Shown here piece after piece: positions 45,398 to 52,428 of a stretch of 52,428 bases of DNA. Where the stretch lies: the NCBI GenBank assembly GCA_944325515.1, contig CALVAO010000015.1, positions 1-52,428 on the forward strand. Reading direction: 5' to 3'. The notes under the pieces were generated by a model. That model had not been told where the DNA came from, searched no databases, and was given only the letters and a program-made list of their open reading frames with translations. The stretch comes from Candidatus Gastranaerophilales bacterium. Its GTDB lineage: Bacteria > Cyanobacteriota > Vampirovibrionia > Gastranaerophilales > Gastranaerophilaceae. The translations under genes and the position numbers were made by a program. Position 1 is the stretch's first letter. Each line of letters begins with the position of its first letter.

Positions 45398-45896
45398 TAT
45401 AATTCTCACAGGCATGCCGGCATGCGGAAAAACAACTCTCGGGGCAATGCTGGCTGAAACACTTGAAAACTATATTCATATCGATATTGACAGCTTAATT
45501 GAAAAAACTGAAGGAATGAAAATAAGTGAAATATTTGAAAAGTATTCTGAGGACTATTTTCGTAAGTTGGAACACGACACTATTAAAATGGTCTGTCAGG
45601 GTAAAAACAAAATCATTTCTACAGGAGGCGGTGCATTTGAAAATCCGGCAAACAGAGCTGTTTTGCTAAATTTTGGCAAAGTCTTTTACTTAAAGACAGA
45701 CCTTGATATACTATATAATAGAATTATAAAAGAAACTCACAGACCGCTTTTGCAAAAAGAAAATCCGCGCCAAATACTGGAACAGCTGTTAAACAAAAGA
45801 GAAGAAAACTATAAAAAAGCTCATTATACAGTTGATACAAACAAGCTTAGCGAAGATGAAATTATAAGGTTTATTATAAATGAGGCAAACGCTTAA
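45387..45896 (+). CDS. aroK: Shikimate kinase
   Basis: Phosphorylates shikimate. The 169-residue length is typical. Walker A is GMPACGKTTLG (about 9-19), the shikimate-binding DIDSLIE motif follows, and STGGGAFE and HRPLLQ are present. The start overlaps the end of aroC by 11 bases, indicating translational coupling. Confidence 0.95.
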   Translation: MECNIILTGMPACGKTTLGAMLAETLENYIHIDIDSLIEKTEGMKISEIFEKYSEDYFRKLEHDTIKMVCQGKNKIISTGGGAFENPANRAVLLNFGKVFYLKTDLDILYNRIIKETHRPLLQKENPRQILEQLLNKREENYKKAHYTVDTNKLSEDEIIRFIINEANA

Positions 45897-46956
45897 AGTT
45901 CAAATCAATAACGGCAAAGAATACACCATTGATATTTCTGACAATAGTTTTGCAAAACTAAATCAAGAAATATATGAGCTTACTTGTAACCAAAAACGTC
46001 TGGTCGTTATATCAAAAAAAGTCTATGACCTCTATTTTCAAGAATTAAACTTTAATGAAGATGAAATATTTATACTTAAAGACGGGGAAAAAGAAAAAAA
46101 CTATAAGAACTATTTAAAAATAATGAAAAGGGCTATAGAGCTAGGGCTTACTCGCAGAGATGTAATGATAGCTGTAGGAGGCGGTGTAGTTGGAGATTTA
46201 ACCGGATTTGCGGCATCAACATATATGCGCGGTATTGATTTTATTCAAATTCCTACGACTCTGCTTTCTGCGGTGGATTCTTCTGTTGGAGGTAAAACCG
46301 CAATTGATTTGAATGAAGCTAAAAATATTATAGGCTCTTTTTATCAACCCAAAAAAGTTTTTATCAATATTAATTTTTTAAATACTCTTGATAAAAGGCA
46401 GTACCTTTCCGGACTTGGAGAAGTGTTGAAATATGCCTTTATTGAAACAAGCTGCAAGTATAAAACACCTCTTTATTTGTTTGAGTTTTTGACGCTTGGA
46501 TGTGAAAAAATTCTGCAGAGAGAACCACTCACCCTTATAAGAATGATAGAGTACTGTTTAAATCTGAAAATTGCGGTTGTCAGTCAAGACGAAAAAGAGA
46601 GCGGGCTTAGAAAGATACTGAATTTCGGGCATACTCTTGCTCATGCTCTGGAAACAATTACAAAATACAAAAAATATACTCACGGCGAAGCTGTTGTTTA
46701 TGGAATGTTTTTTATAATTCAATATGCTTATGATAACGAATACATTACATATTCATACTATAGACTTTCCATGGAGCTTTTGGAAAAGTATGGCTTTAGT
46801 CCTCTCAAAAATAAATACCCCGTAGAAAAACTCATAGAAATTATGAAAAAAGACAAAAAAGCAAGCAGCAGCACGCTGACTTTTATAATTCCGGATGGCA
46901 AAAAACAGGTAACTGAAATTCAGCTTACACAGGAAGAAACTGCTGCTATGTTTTAG
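45880..46956 (+). CDS. aroB: 3-dehydroquinate synthase
   Basis: Makes 3-dehydroquinate from DAHP using NAD+ and a divalent metal. The 358-residue protein has AVGGGVVGDLTGFAAS and TTLLSAVDSSVGGKTAID, typical of the NAD and substrate sites; the metal ligands are the Glu in GEVLKYA, the His in NFGHTLAHALE and the His in HGEAV. It overlaps aroK by 17 bases and closes the aro operon. Confidence 0.96.
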   Translation: MRQTLKVQINNGKEYTIDISDNSFAKLNQEIYELTCNQKRLVVISKKVYDLYFQELNFNEDEIFILKDGEKEKNYKNYLKIMKRAIELGLTRRDVMIAVGGGVVGDLTGFAASTYMRGIDFIQIPTTLLSAVDSSVGGKTAIDLNEAKNIIGSFYQPKKVFININFLNTLDKRQYLSGLGEVLKYAFIETSCKYKTPLYLFEFLTLGCEKILQREPLTLIRMIEYCLNLKIAVVSQDEKESGLRKILNFGHTLAHALETITKYKKYTHGEAVVYGMFFIIQYAYDNEYITYSYYRLSMELLEKYGFSPLKNKYPVEKLIEIMKKDKKASSSTLTFIIPDGKKQVTEIQLTQEETAAMF

Positions 46957-46971
46957 ATATTGAAAAATTAT

Positions 46972-47067
46972 TTTGATAATATTTTATGGAGTAAGCTTCA
47001 CACTCATGCAGGTTTACCTTTGAGCTGTGCAGCCTCAAAGGCTCCATCCATCAGCTTTATTATCAAA
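46972..47067. other. Nested inverted repeat downstream of aroB
   Basis: Three nested stems between the convergent aroB and the unknown gene at 47094: an outer 9-bp stem (46972-46980 with 47059-47067), a middle 6-bp stem (46986-46991 with 47042-47047) and an inner 8-bp stem (47017-47024 with 47034-47041). There is no long T-run. It may be a two-way terminator or a small structured RNA. Confidence 0.5.
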
Positions 47068-47093
47068 TGTATTATTATTTGTTGCGTACTGTT

Positions 47094-47756
47094 TTAGAAA
47101 GTTAAATTTTTTACTTGAACAGGAGGTATGAAACCTAATTTCAATTTTTTGGAATTTAATCTGTCAACCAGAATTTTTAATTTTTGTTCTATACCAAAAT
47201 CCACACTGTCAGAAGATTCTACTTTCTGAACCATTTCTAATATACCTGCTTTATCCTCCGGTTCAAATTTATCTAAATCAGCGTTTCTTACAATTGTTGA
47301 AATTGTTTTTTTAATGCCTTCTACAAAGTTTGTGTGCTGTTCTTCAGTCAATATACCGGGTTTAGGAGCAAATTTTTTCATTCTGTTTGCACAAATAAGT
47401 GTCATAACAGGGTCTTTTAGTTCATCCAGATTTTGTAATTCTTCTCTAAGCTTTTTACTGTCTGCCCTACATTCAGCAGAAAGATGTTTTCTTAAATCTT
47501 TTGCTGTTTTATTATCGCCAAAAAATTCCATAATATTATGTTCGGAAGCGTTTTGAATAGCACAGGTAAACTGGGAGAGAAAACCTGCGACCTTCGTGCT
47601 GACAGGATTGTCCAGCTCCGGATATGTCATGATATCTATGAGTTTTTCTTCCAGATACTGCCGCCTTAACTCTTTTAAACGTGCCAGCGCGCGCATCTCT
47701 GCTTCACGATGTTCATTAGATTTAAAACTTATTAAATTTGTTCTATTTATTATCAT
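47094..47756 (-). CDS. Unknown helical protein, last of the AAA+ gene unit
   Basis: A 220-residue, charged, all-helical protein with no recognised domain. It starts with NRTNLISFKSNEHREAE, sharing a Phe-Lys motif near residue 11 with other proteins of this unit. No signal peptide or membrane helix is seen. AAGG lies nine bases before the ATG. It lies 40 bases after the 327-residue gene on the same strand. The function is unknown. Confidence 0.6.
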   Translation of the reverse strand: MIINRTNLISFKSNEHREAEMRALARLKELRRQYLEEKLIDIMTYPELDNPVSTKVAGFLSQFTCAIQNASEHNIMEFFGDNKTAKDLRKHLSAECRADSKKLREELQNLDELKDPVMTLICANRMKKFAPKPGILTEEQHTNFVEGIKKTISTIVRNADLDKFEPEDKAGILEMVQKVESSDSVDFGIEQKLKILVDRLNSKKLKLGFIPPVQVKNLTF

Positions 47757-47796
47757 TTTTGACGCCTTCTTTGTAGAGAATAATCTATCAATATGA

Positions 47797-48780
47797 TCAT
47801 CTGTATTTGTGCATTAATTCATAAATATCAGCTTCCAACAAGCCTTCTTTTAAAAATCTCGGACAGAATTCTCTTATTATAAAATTTCTGCTGCAATTTT
47901 TTGCTGCATAATCCAGCATTTCTTTGGCAAGTTCTATTTGTTGTTTACAAAATGGAGAGTGCATTTCTTCAATTGCAGCATCAAGAGCTGCAGGAGATTC
48001 CTTTTTAAGAGCTTCGATTTGATGTGTAAATTTTATATTTAACATTCTGGCATAACGTTTTACTTGTTCATCTATAATAAATTCGTATGCAGAATCTAAT
48101 TCTTGACGATAAGGGAATTCAAAATCTTTTACAAGTTTTAAACCTTGTAGATTCTCGGCGTTCAATATTTTTTCAAGAATTGAAATCCCGTGTTCATCTC
48201 TCTGATTATAGTTAATATTTTTCACATTACTCAATATTTCAATTATTTTATTATATTCACTTTGATTATCTTTATTCGGGATGATATCAAAAAATTTGGT
48301 TAACAGCGAATTACCTTTTTCATCTATTTTGTAGTCAAAACATGAGCCGTCATATAAATCATTCCTAATTGCTTTATCTTGAAGAATTGCCAAAAACTCT
48401 GAAGTGTTAGTTTTTTTCTTCTTAAGCAAAGTTGTTAACGCAAAAATTCCAATTCCGCCGAATAAACCGCCTGCAGTTAATGCAGCTCCGAGAGCCGTTG
48501 TAAGAGCTCCGGTTATTGCTGCATAGTAAGCTCCCATAGCGCCTGTGAACATCCCGCAAGCACCGCTTAAACAGCCTTTTAAAAGTGTAATGATAGAAGT
48601 TTTATCATCCATTATATTTACATCTGGTCTTTGTAATTTATCTATTTTTTTGAGGAGAGAATTATTATTCATAAAAATCTCGTGGATATTACGACAGCTT
48701 TTAGGTAATTTCGGATGTGTATGCCAACCTTGAAACGTTTGATGATTATTTGATACTGTTTGTACAGGTGAAATTTTCAT
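47797..48780 (-). CDS. Unknown protein with Gly/Ala-rich membrane segment and ankyrin-like repeat
   Basis: A 327-residue protein. The N-terminus has NNHQTFQGWHTHP. Residues 65-120 are a Gly/Ala-rich hydrophobic segment (GAYYAAITGALTTALGAALTAGG and GLFGGIGIFALTTLL), probably two membrane helices. At about 190-225, NYNQRDEHGISILEKIL looks like an ankyrin unit. The last 50 residues (IELAKEMLDYAAKN...LKEGLLEAD) match the C-terminus of the 74-residue neighbour. The start has AGGAGA upstream and overlaps that neighbour by four bases (ATGA). Confidence 0.6.
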   Translation of the reverse strand: MKISPVQTVSNNHQTFQGWHTHPKLPKSCRNIHEIFMNNNSLLKKIDKLQRPDVNIMDDKTSIITLLKGCLSGACGMFTGAMGAYYAAITGALTTALGAALTAGGLFGGIGIFALTTLLKKKKTNTSEFLAILQDKAIRNDLYDGSCFDYKIDEKGNSLLTKFFDIIPNKDNQSEYNKIIEILSNVKNINYNQRDEHGISILEKILNAENLQGLKLVKDFEFPYRQELDSAYEFIIDEQVKRYARMLNIKFTHQIEALKKESPAALDAAIEEMHSPFCKQQIELAKEMLDYAAKNCSRNFIIREFCPRFLKEGLLEADIYELMHKYR

Positions 48781-49001
48781 TCGTATCTCCTTTCTTCAGA
48801 AATTAATCCTGCCTTCTGTAATTTAGGGTACAAAACACTGTACTTGAAGTTGTTTGCTGCAGCTTCAAGCATTTCTTTTATTACAAGTTCTTTTTTCCAG
48901 AAAAGAAGATCCTGCGTAAAAGGCATTTCTTGACGAGGTTTTTTCTTTATGTGTAAACCCTTAAAATTTGTATTATTCGGCTGTATTTGTTGAACTTTCA
49001 T
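48777..49001 (-). CDS. Small unknown protein with Phe-centred N-terminal motif
   Basis: A 74-residue protein: an N-terminal motif NNTNFKGLHIKKK, then one helical domain (ELVIKEMLEAAANN...LQKAGLISEE). This domain resembles the C-terminus of the 327-residue protein downstream, so it looks like a mini-paralog. AAAGG precedes the ATG, and the stop overlaps the next start by four bases. It lies 46 bases after the AAA+ gene. Confidence 0.65.
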   Translation of the reverse strand: MKVQQIQPNNTNFKGLHIKKKPRQEMPFTQDLLFWKKELVIKEMLEAAANNFKYSVLYPKLQKAGLISEERRYE

Positions 49002-49047
49002 TTTTACCTTTCAAGTTGAATTGGTTATAGAAAATTATGGTTTGTAT

Positions 49048-52000
49048 CTAAACAATTACTTTATTTTTTTGTATAAAATTTTGTAAAATTGTATCAAAAT
49101 TCAAATTTTTGCGTTGTTTTACCGCCTGTGTAATTGTTTTATCTATGATATCTGCAATATTTCCGATTGACAAGCCTTCTGTTTGTTTTGCCAGCTGTGC
49201 ATAATGCGTTTCATCAAGATAGTCATCTATAATCGGCAGGTTACTCAGCAATTTTTCAATAAGGTTTGTTCTTGATTGATAATCCGGATTACCGCAATGA
49301 ATAATTGTTCCCATTCTTCTGGGGTTGCCTATGATTTCCGCATTAACCAGATCAATATGGTTTGTTGCGGCAATCAGTATTAAACCGCCTGCTGCTGCAG
49401 TGTTCATAAGTTCTTTGTATGTATTTACTTCTTCGACTTGATGTCTGTCAGCATAGCGCGGGAAAAACTTTTCAGCTTCATCAAAGAATAACATTACAGG
49501 TTTCTTAATTATTTTAGATTCCAGCTTGAGTCTTTCAAATATATCTGTTACATTTCTTGCAACTCCGTGAATATATTCATTTCCTGTTTGATTATAATTC
49601 ATTTTATACAAAGGAATGTTCATCTGTCTTGCAAGAGTTTCTACAATGGTGGTCTTGCCTGTTCCAGGGGGACCTTCGAGAATAACTCCGCCGGGCAGGC
49701 TTCTTCTGTTTGTGATTAATGCCTGCCTTACTTCCGGACGCCAGATATCAATAATATTCTCTTCCAGTGCTTTTTTTACATCTTCCATACCGCCGAGTTC
49801 ATCAAGGGATTTGAAATCCCAGTCATTGTATTCGTGTTGTTTAAGCCCTGCTTTATTACAAAATTCTCCCATCTGGCGGTTTGTAAAGTCTTCAAAACAC
49901 TCTTTTATACATTCGCTAAAGTCTTTACCGGATAATATTGCCGCTCTTTTAGCGTCAGTAAGTACTGAAACTATTGTTGACATCGAAGTTCCGTCAAATT
50001 TTTTTGCGATTTTTTCTAAAATTTCTTGATTATTAACCAGATTTTCCGTAAACGGAGTTTTTGCAAGTTCTTTTTTAATAACATCTATTCGGGCTTCATG
50101 GTCCGGATTTGAGAATGCAATCCAGTTTCCGAGCCTTCCCCGTCTTCTGAGAGCAGGGTCAATTCCTTCTAAATCATTTGTTGCGGCAATCAGAATATAA
50201 CCTTTTGAAGACGGATTATTAAATTCCTGCAATAAAGTATCGGTTACTTCCTGTTTATGACTTGCCGTATTTTCTCCACGGGCTTCTCCCATTGAATCAA
50301 ATTCATCAAAGAACCAGACAGACATTTCTCCTGTTGCGGCGAATTTATCATTAAGCTGTTTTGCCATTTCTCTTATTCTGCGGCTTACTTCGTGAATATA
50401 AGGACTTGCCACATCCGAAAGTTTTGTTTCGTAGAAAGGAAGCTTAAGCTCTCTTGCCAGAACTTTAGCCGTTAGAGTTTTACCGTTTCCTGCAGGACCG
50501 TAAAAAATAGCACCGTCCGGAATTGCGCTGCTTCCGAGATTTTCTTTTAATTTATCAAGATTAGCGAACGGCTCGATATAAAGTTTTTTTAATTTTTCTT
50601 TGATTTCCGGCATACCGCCTAAATCATCAAGTTTCATTATCTCATCCTGTGTGACGGGAACACGCTTAAATTGCGGAGTGTCATACATTGTAGTTTTGTT
50701 AAAATCGTCAACCGGATTTATGCCTGCAGCTTTCGTAAAATCTGCAAGTTTTTTTCTTAAATCATCCGGATCGATTATATATTTTTGGTTGGAAACAGAT
50801 GTTCTTGCACATTCTTCCAGTACATTTTCAATGTCAGCATAGCTGAAACCTTCGGTCTTTTCTGCTATTTCTTCTAACATCTCCGGCGTATTCAGATTCT
50901 TGAATAAGTATTTATCTTTGTAGTATTCAGTCAGATATTGTTTTCTTTCATCCATATCCGGCATTTTTAGTTCAAGAACTTTGTCAAAAACGCCCTGTTT
51001 TAAAAATTTGTTATCAACACTGCATTTTTCATCTGCAGTACCGATTAGAAAAGCTCCTTTTGCACTGCAGTTTTCTATTTCCAGAAGGAAATTCTTTTTG
51101 TCTAAATCACAGTGCGGACCTGTTGTAAAGAATTTATCAAAACCGCGCATTAAAATTATTGTCTTTTTCCCGCTTTTTTTGTATTCCGTTTCTACATCAT
51201 TAAGCATTGCTTTCAATTCTTGCGGATTGTACAGCTGTAAAACAGGCATTTTTGTTTCGTTAGCAAAAGCTTTAACAAGGTTAAGAACATCCTGTCCCGT
51301 TTCAATTAAAACACCGTTGGGAATATCAATGTCATTAGCTTTTAAAGTTGCTTTTGCGGCTTCTTCATTGAGAGGAATGATAATGTTTCCTCTTAAATTC
51401 TCTTTAATTTTTTCCATTCCGATAATATTGTCGAGTGATTGAGGTGCGCCGGAAACAGTGTCTAAAACCGCATAATTTTTGTATGATGCGGGAAGCTTGT
51501 ATTCCTCTTTTTCGGCAGATTTATTTATGGTTTGCGCTTCATCAGCAATTTCTTCTTTAATTTCTTCATAATCTGCAACGGGTATTTCTTCTTCTTTTAG
51601 TATAATCTGATTGTTGTTATTCTCTTCCGGCTTTGTGACTTCTTTTGCAACATCTTCTGTATCATCTATTTCATCAAAAGCATCAAAGTAATTAGGTTTA
51701 GGAGTTTCTATCTCTTGCTTTGGCTGCATTTCTGAAGGTGTAACTCTAATCGGCTCTGACATATAGACTTTTGATGCTATAACTTTTGCGTCTTCTGCTT
51801 CGCGGGGTTTTGGAACTTCCGGCTGCTGAAAAATTCCTAATTCTGCTGCATATTTTCCGCCTCTTTGACGTAAGAGATTTTTCATCTCTTCACTTACAGC
51901 ATAATCGAGCGGTGTTTTTCCGTTCGGGGCAAAGTTTATAATTTCGCTTCGCATCCCCGGCTTTGCGGTTAAATAATTTACCAGAGTTTTATAATCATTT

Positions 52001-52176
52001 TGAACAATCAATTGAAAAAGACTATCTTTATTTTTATTAACTGAATTTGGTGTTAACTGTCCTTTTCTGGCACTATCCAGAAGCTCTTTTTCTTGCGGGA
52101 AATCCATATCTTGAGCTTTGAAAGATAATGTATTATAAAACAATTTAGGTGAATTAGGGGTGATATATTTATGCAT
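49048..52176 (-). CDS. Triple AAA+ domain protein with ankyrin-like N-terminus
   Basis: A 1042-residue protein. The N-terminus contains LFYNTLSFKAQ, then ankyrin-like repeats at about 40-110 (PNGKTPLDYAVSEEMKNLL) and an acidic linker to about 230. A first AAA+ module (about 245-500) begins LDNIIGMEKIKENL but has GVLIETGQDVL in place of Walker A, so it probably does not bind ATP. The second module (about 525-780) has Walker A YGPAGNGKT near 560 and FFDEFDSMGEARG; the third (about 800-1035) has EGPPGTGKTT near 838 and LFFDEAEKFF. Both active modules resemble CDC48/FtsH-type unfoldases. No protease or membrane domain is seen. GGAG precedes the ATG. It heads the four-gene unit. Confidence 0.88.
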   Translation of the reverse strand: MHKYITPNSPKLFYNTLSFKAQDMDFPQEKELLDSARKGQLTPNSVNKNKDSLFQLIVQNDYKTLVNYLTAKPGMRSEIINFAPNGKTPLDYAVSEEMKNLLRQRGGKYAAELGIFQQPEVPKPREAEDAKVIASKVYMSEPIRVTPSEMQPKQEIETPKPNYFDAFDEIDDTEDVAKEVTKPEENNNNQIILKEEEIPVADYEEIKEEIADEAQTINKSAEKEEYKLPASYKNYAVLDTVSGAPQSLDNIIGMEKIKENLRGNIIIPLNEEAAKATLKANDIDIPNGVLIETGQDVLNLVKAFANETKMPVLQLYNPQELKAMLNDVETEYKKSGKKTIILMRGFDKFFTTGPHCDLDKKNFLLEIENCSAKGAFLIGTADEKCSVDNKFLKQGVFDKVLELKMPDMDERKQYLTEYYKDKYLFKNLNTPEMLEEIAEKTEGFSYADIENVLEECARTSVSNQKYIIDPDDLRKKLADFTKAAGINPVDDFNKTTMYDTPQFKRVPVTQDEIMKLDDLGGMPEIKEKLKKLYIEPFANLDKLKENLGSSAIPDGAIFYGPAGNGKTLTAKVLARELKLPFYETKLSDVASPYIHEVSRRIREMAKQLNDKFAATGEMSVWFFDEFDSMGEARGENTASHKQEVTDTLLQEFNNPSSKGYILIAATNDLEGIDPALRRRGRLGNWIAFSNPDHEARIDVIKKELAKTPFTENLVNNQEILEKIAKKFDGTSMSTIVSVLTDAKRAAILSGKDFSECIKECFEDFTNRQMGEFCNKAGLKQHEYNDWDFKSLDELGGMEDVKKALEENIIDIWRPEVRQALITNRRSLPGGVILEGPPGTGKTTIVETLARQMNIPLYKMNYNQTGNEYIHGVARNVTDIFERLKLESKIIKKPVMLFFDEAEKFFPRYADRHQVEEVNTYKELMNTAAAGGLILIAATNHIDLVNAEIIGNPRRMGTIIHCGNPDYQSRTNLIEKLLSNLPIIDDYLDETHYAQLAKQTEGLSIGNIADIIDKTITQAVKQRKNLNFDTILQNFIQKNKVIV

Positions 52177-52295
52177 GTTTCTCCGTGGGAATTTTAACTG
52201 GTAATTTTACTGCATGAAAAACCGTAAATAAATATTTTGCCGATTTAAGCAAAATATAGCGGTATAGTTTTACAAAAATTTACAATCTAATAATG

Positions 52296-52334
52296 GGCGC
52301 ATTCAAGAAGCAAGTTAATAATGTTGAATGTGCC
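52296..52334. other. Inverted repeat upstream of the AAA+ gene
   Basis: GGCGCATTCAA (52296-52306) and TTGAATGTGCC (52324-52334) are inverted copies with one G-T mismatch and a 17-base loop, in the gap between the AAA+ gene and the right window edge. The function is unknown. Confidence 0.35.
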
Positions 52335-52387
52335 GAGAAATTTTTGTAACAAAATGTAACTAAAAATAAAAAAAGCGATATTCCTTG

Positions 52388-52416
52388 TTAAACATGTGGC
52401 ATATATAAAGTATAAT
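52388..52416 (+). promoter_or_regulatory. Promoter for a gene beyond the right edge
   Basis: TTAAAC and TATAAT separated by 17 bases, followed by AAAGG at 52421-52425, point rightwards out of the window. A rightward gene probably starts just past the edge. Confidence 0.5.
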
Positions 52417-52428
52417 GAACAAAGGATA

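Overview
The window reads as chromosomal DNA of an AT-rich, fermentative, probably gut-dwelling bacterium. The best guess is a non-photosynthetic relative of cyanobacteria (Gastranaerophilales, class Vampirovibrionia or 'Melainabacteria'). Support includes anaerobic fermentation genes (pyruvate formate-lyase, D-lactate dehydrogenase), glycogen synthesis (glgC), the MEP isoprenoid pathway (ispG), an RNase E/G followed by a B12-type radical SAM protein, and many unfamiliar short proteins. There are no photosynthesis genes. The taxonomic call is an inference from gene content, not a marker-gene result.

Layout. 1-3040: the start of a type IV-type pseudopilin, a 436-bp hairpin-rich element bounded by a repeated palindrome, D-lactate dehydrogenase and a glycosyltransferase. 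3200-6500: a ferritin-like protein with a strong terminator, tRNA-Leu(CAG), a hairpin-rich intergenic stretch, a divergent XRE regulator/small gene pair, and a SprA-related putative metalloprotease. 6600-15850: recN with a TPR protein, a small membrane protein, glgC, a putative tandem acetyltransferase and a helicase-nuclease. 16000-18860: a pyruvate formate-lyase split into two genes. 19000-22010: an orphan gene, three tandem 106-bp repeats, a small membrane protein and RNase E/G. 22060-29930: radical SAM protein, phospholipase D-like protein, YdjC-type deacetylase, glycosyltransferase and a zinc peptidase. 29980-46960: mainly housekeeping genes (rpe, coaX, engB, xer recombinase, thrB, ade, ispG, aroC-aroK-aroB) with a HEPN/MNT pair, two WYL regulators, an orphan OppD-type ATPase and a pair of related coiled-coil/small proteins. 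47090-52180: an apparent four-gene unit led by a 1042-residue protein with three AAA+ modules, followed by three unknown proteins.

How it fits together. Pyruvate is disposed of by the split PFL and by D-lactate dehydrogenase. Aromatic amino acid, threonine, CoA, isoprenoid and glycogen genes indicate substantial biosynthetic capacity. The three observations I rate highest are the split PFL, the triple-AAA+ cluster whose proteins share a short N-terminal Phe-centred motif with other unknown proteins in the window, and nine genes whose -10 box lies 6-7 bases before ATG with no Shine-Dalgarno, which suggests a leaderless mRNA class.
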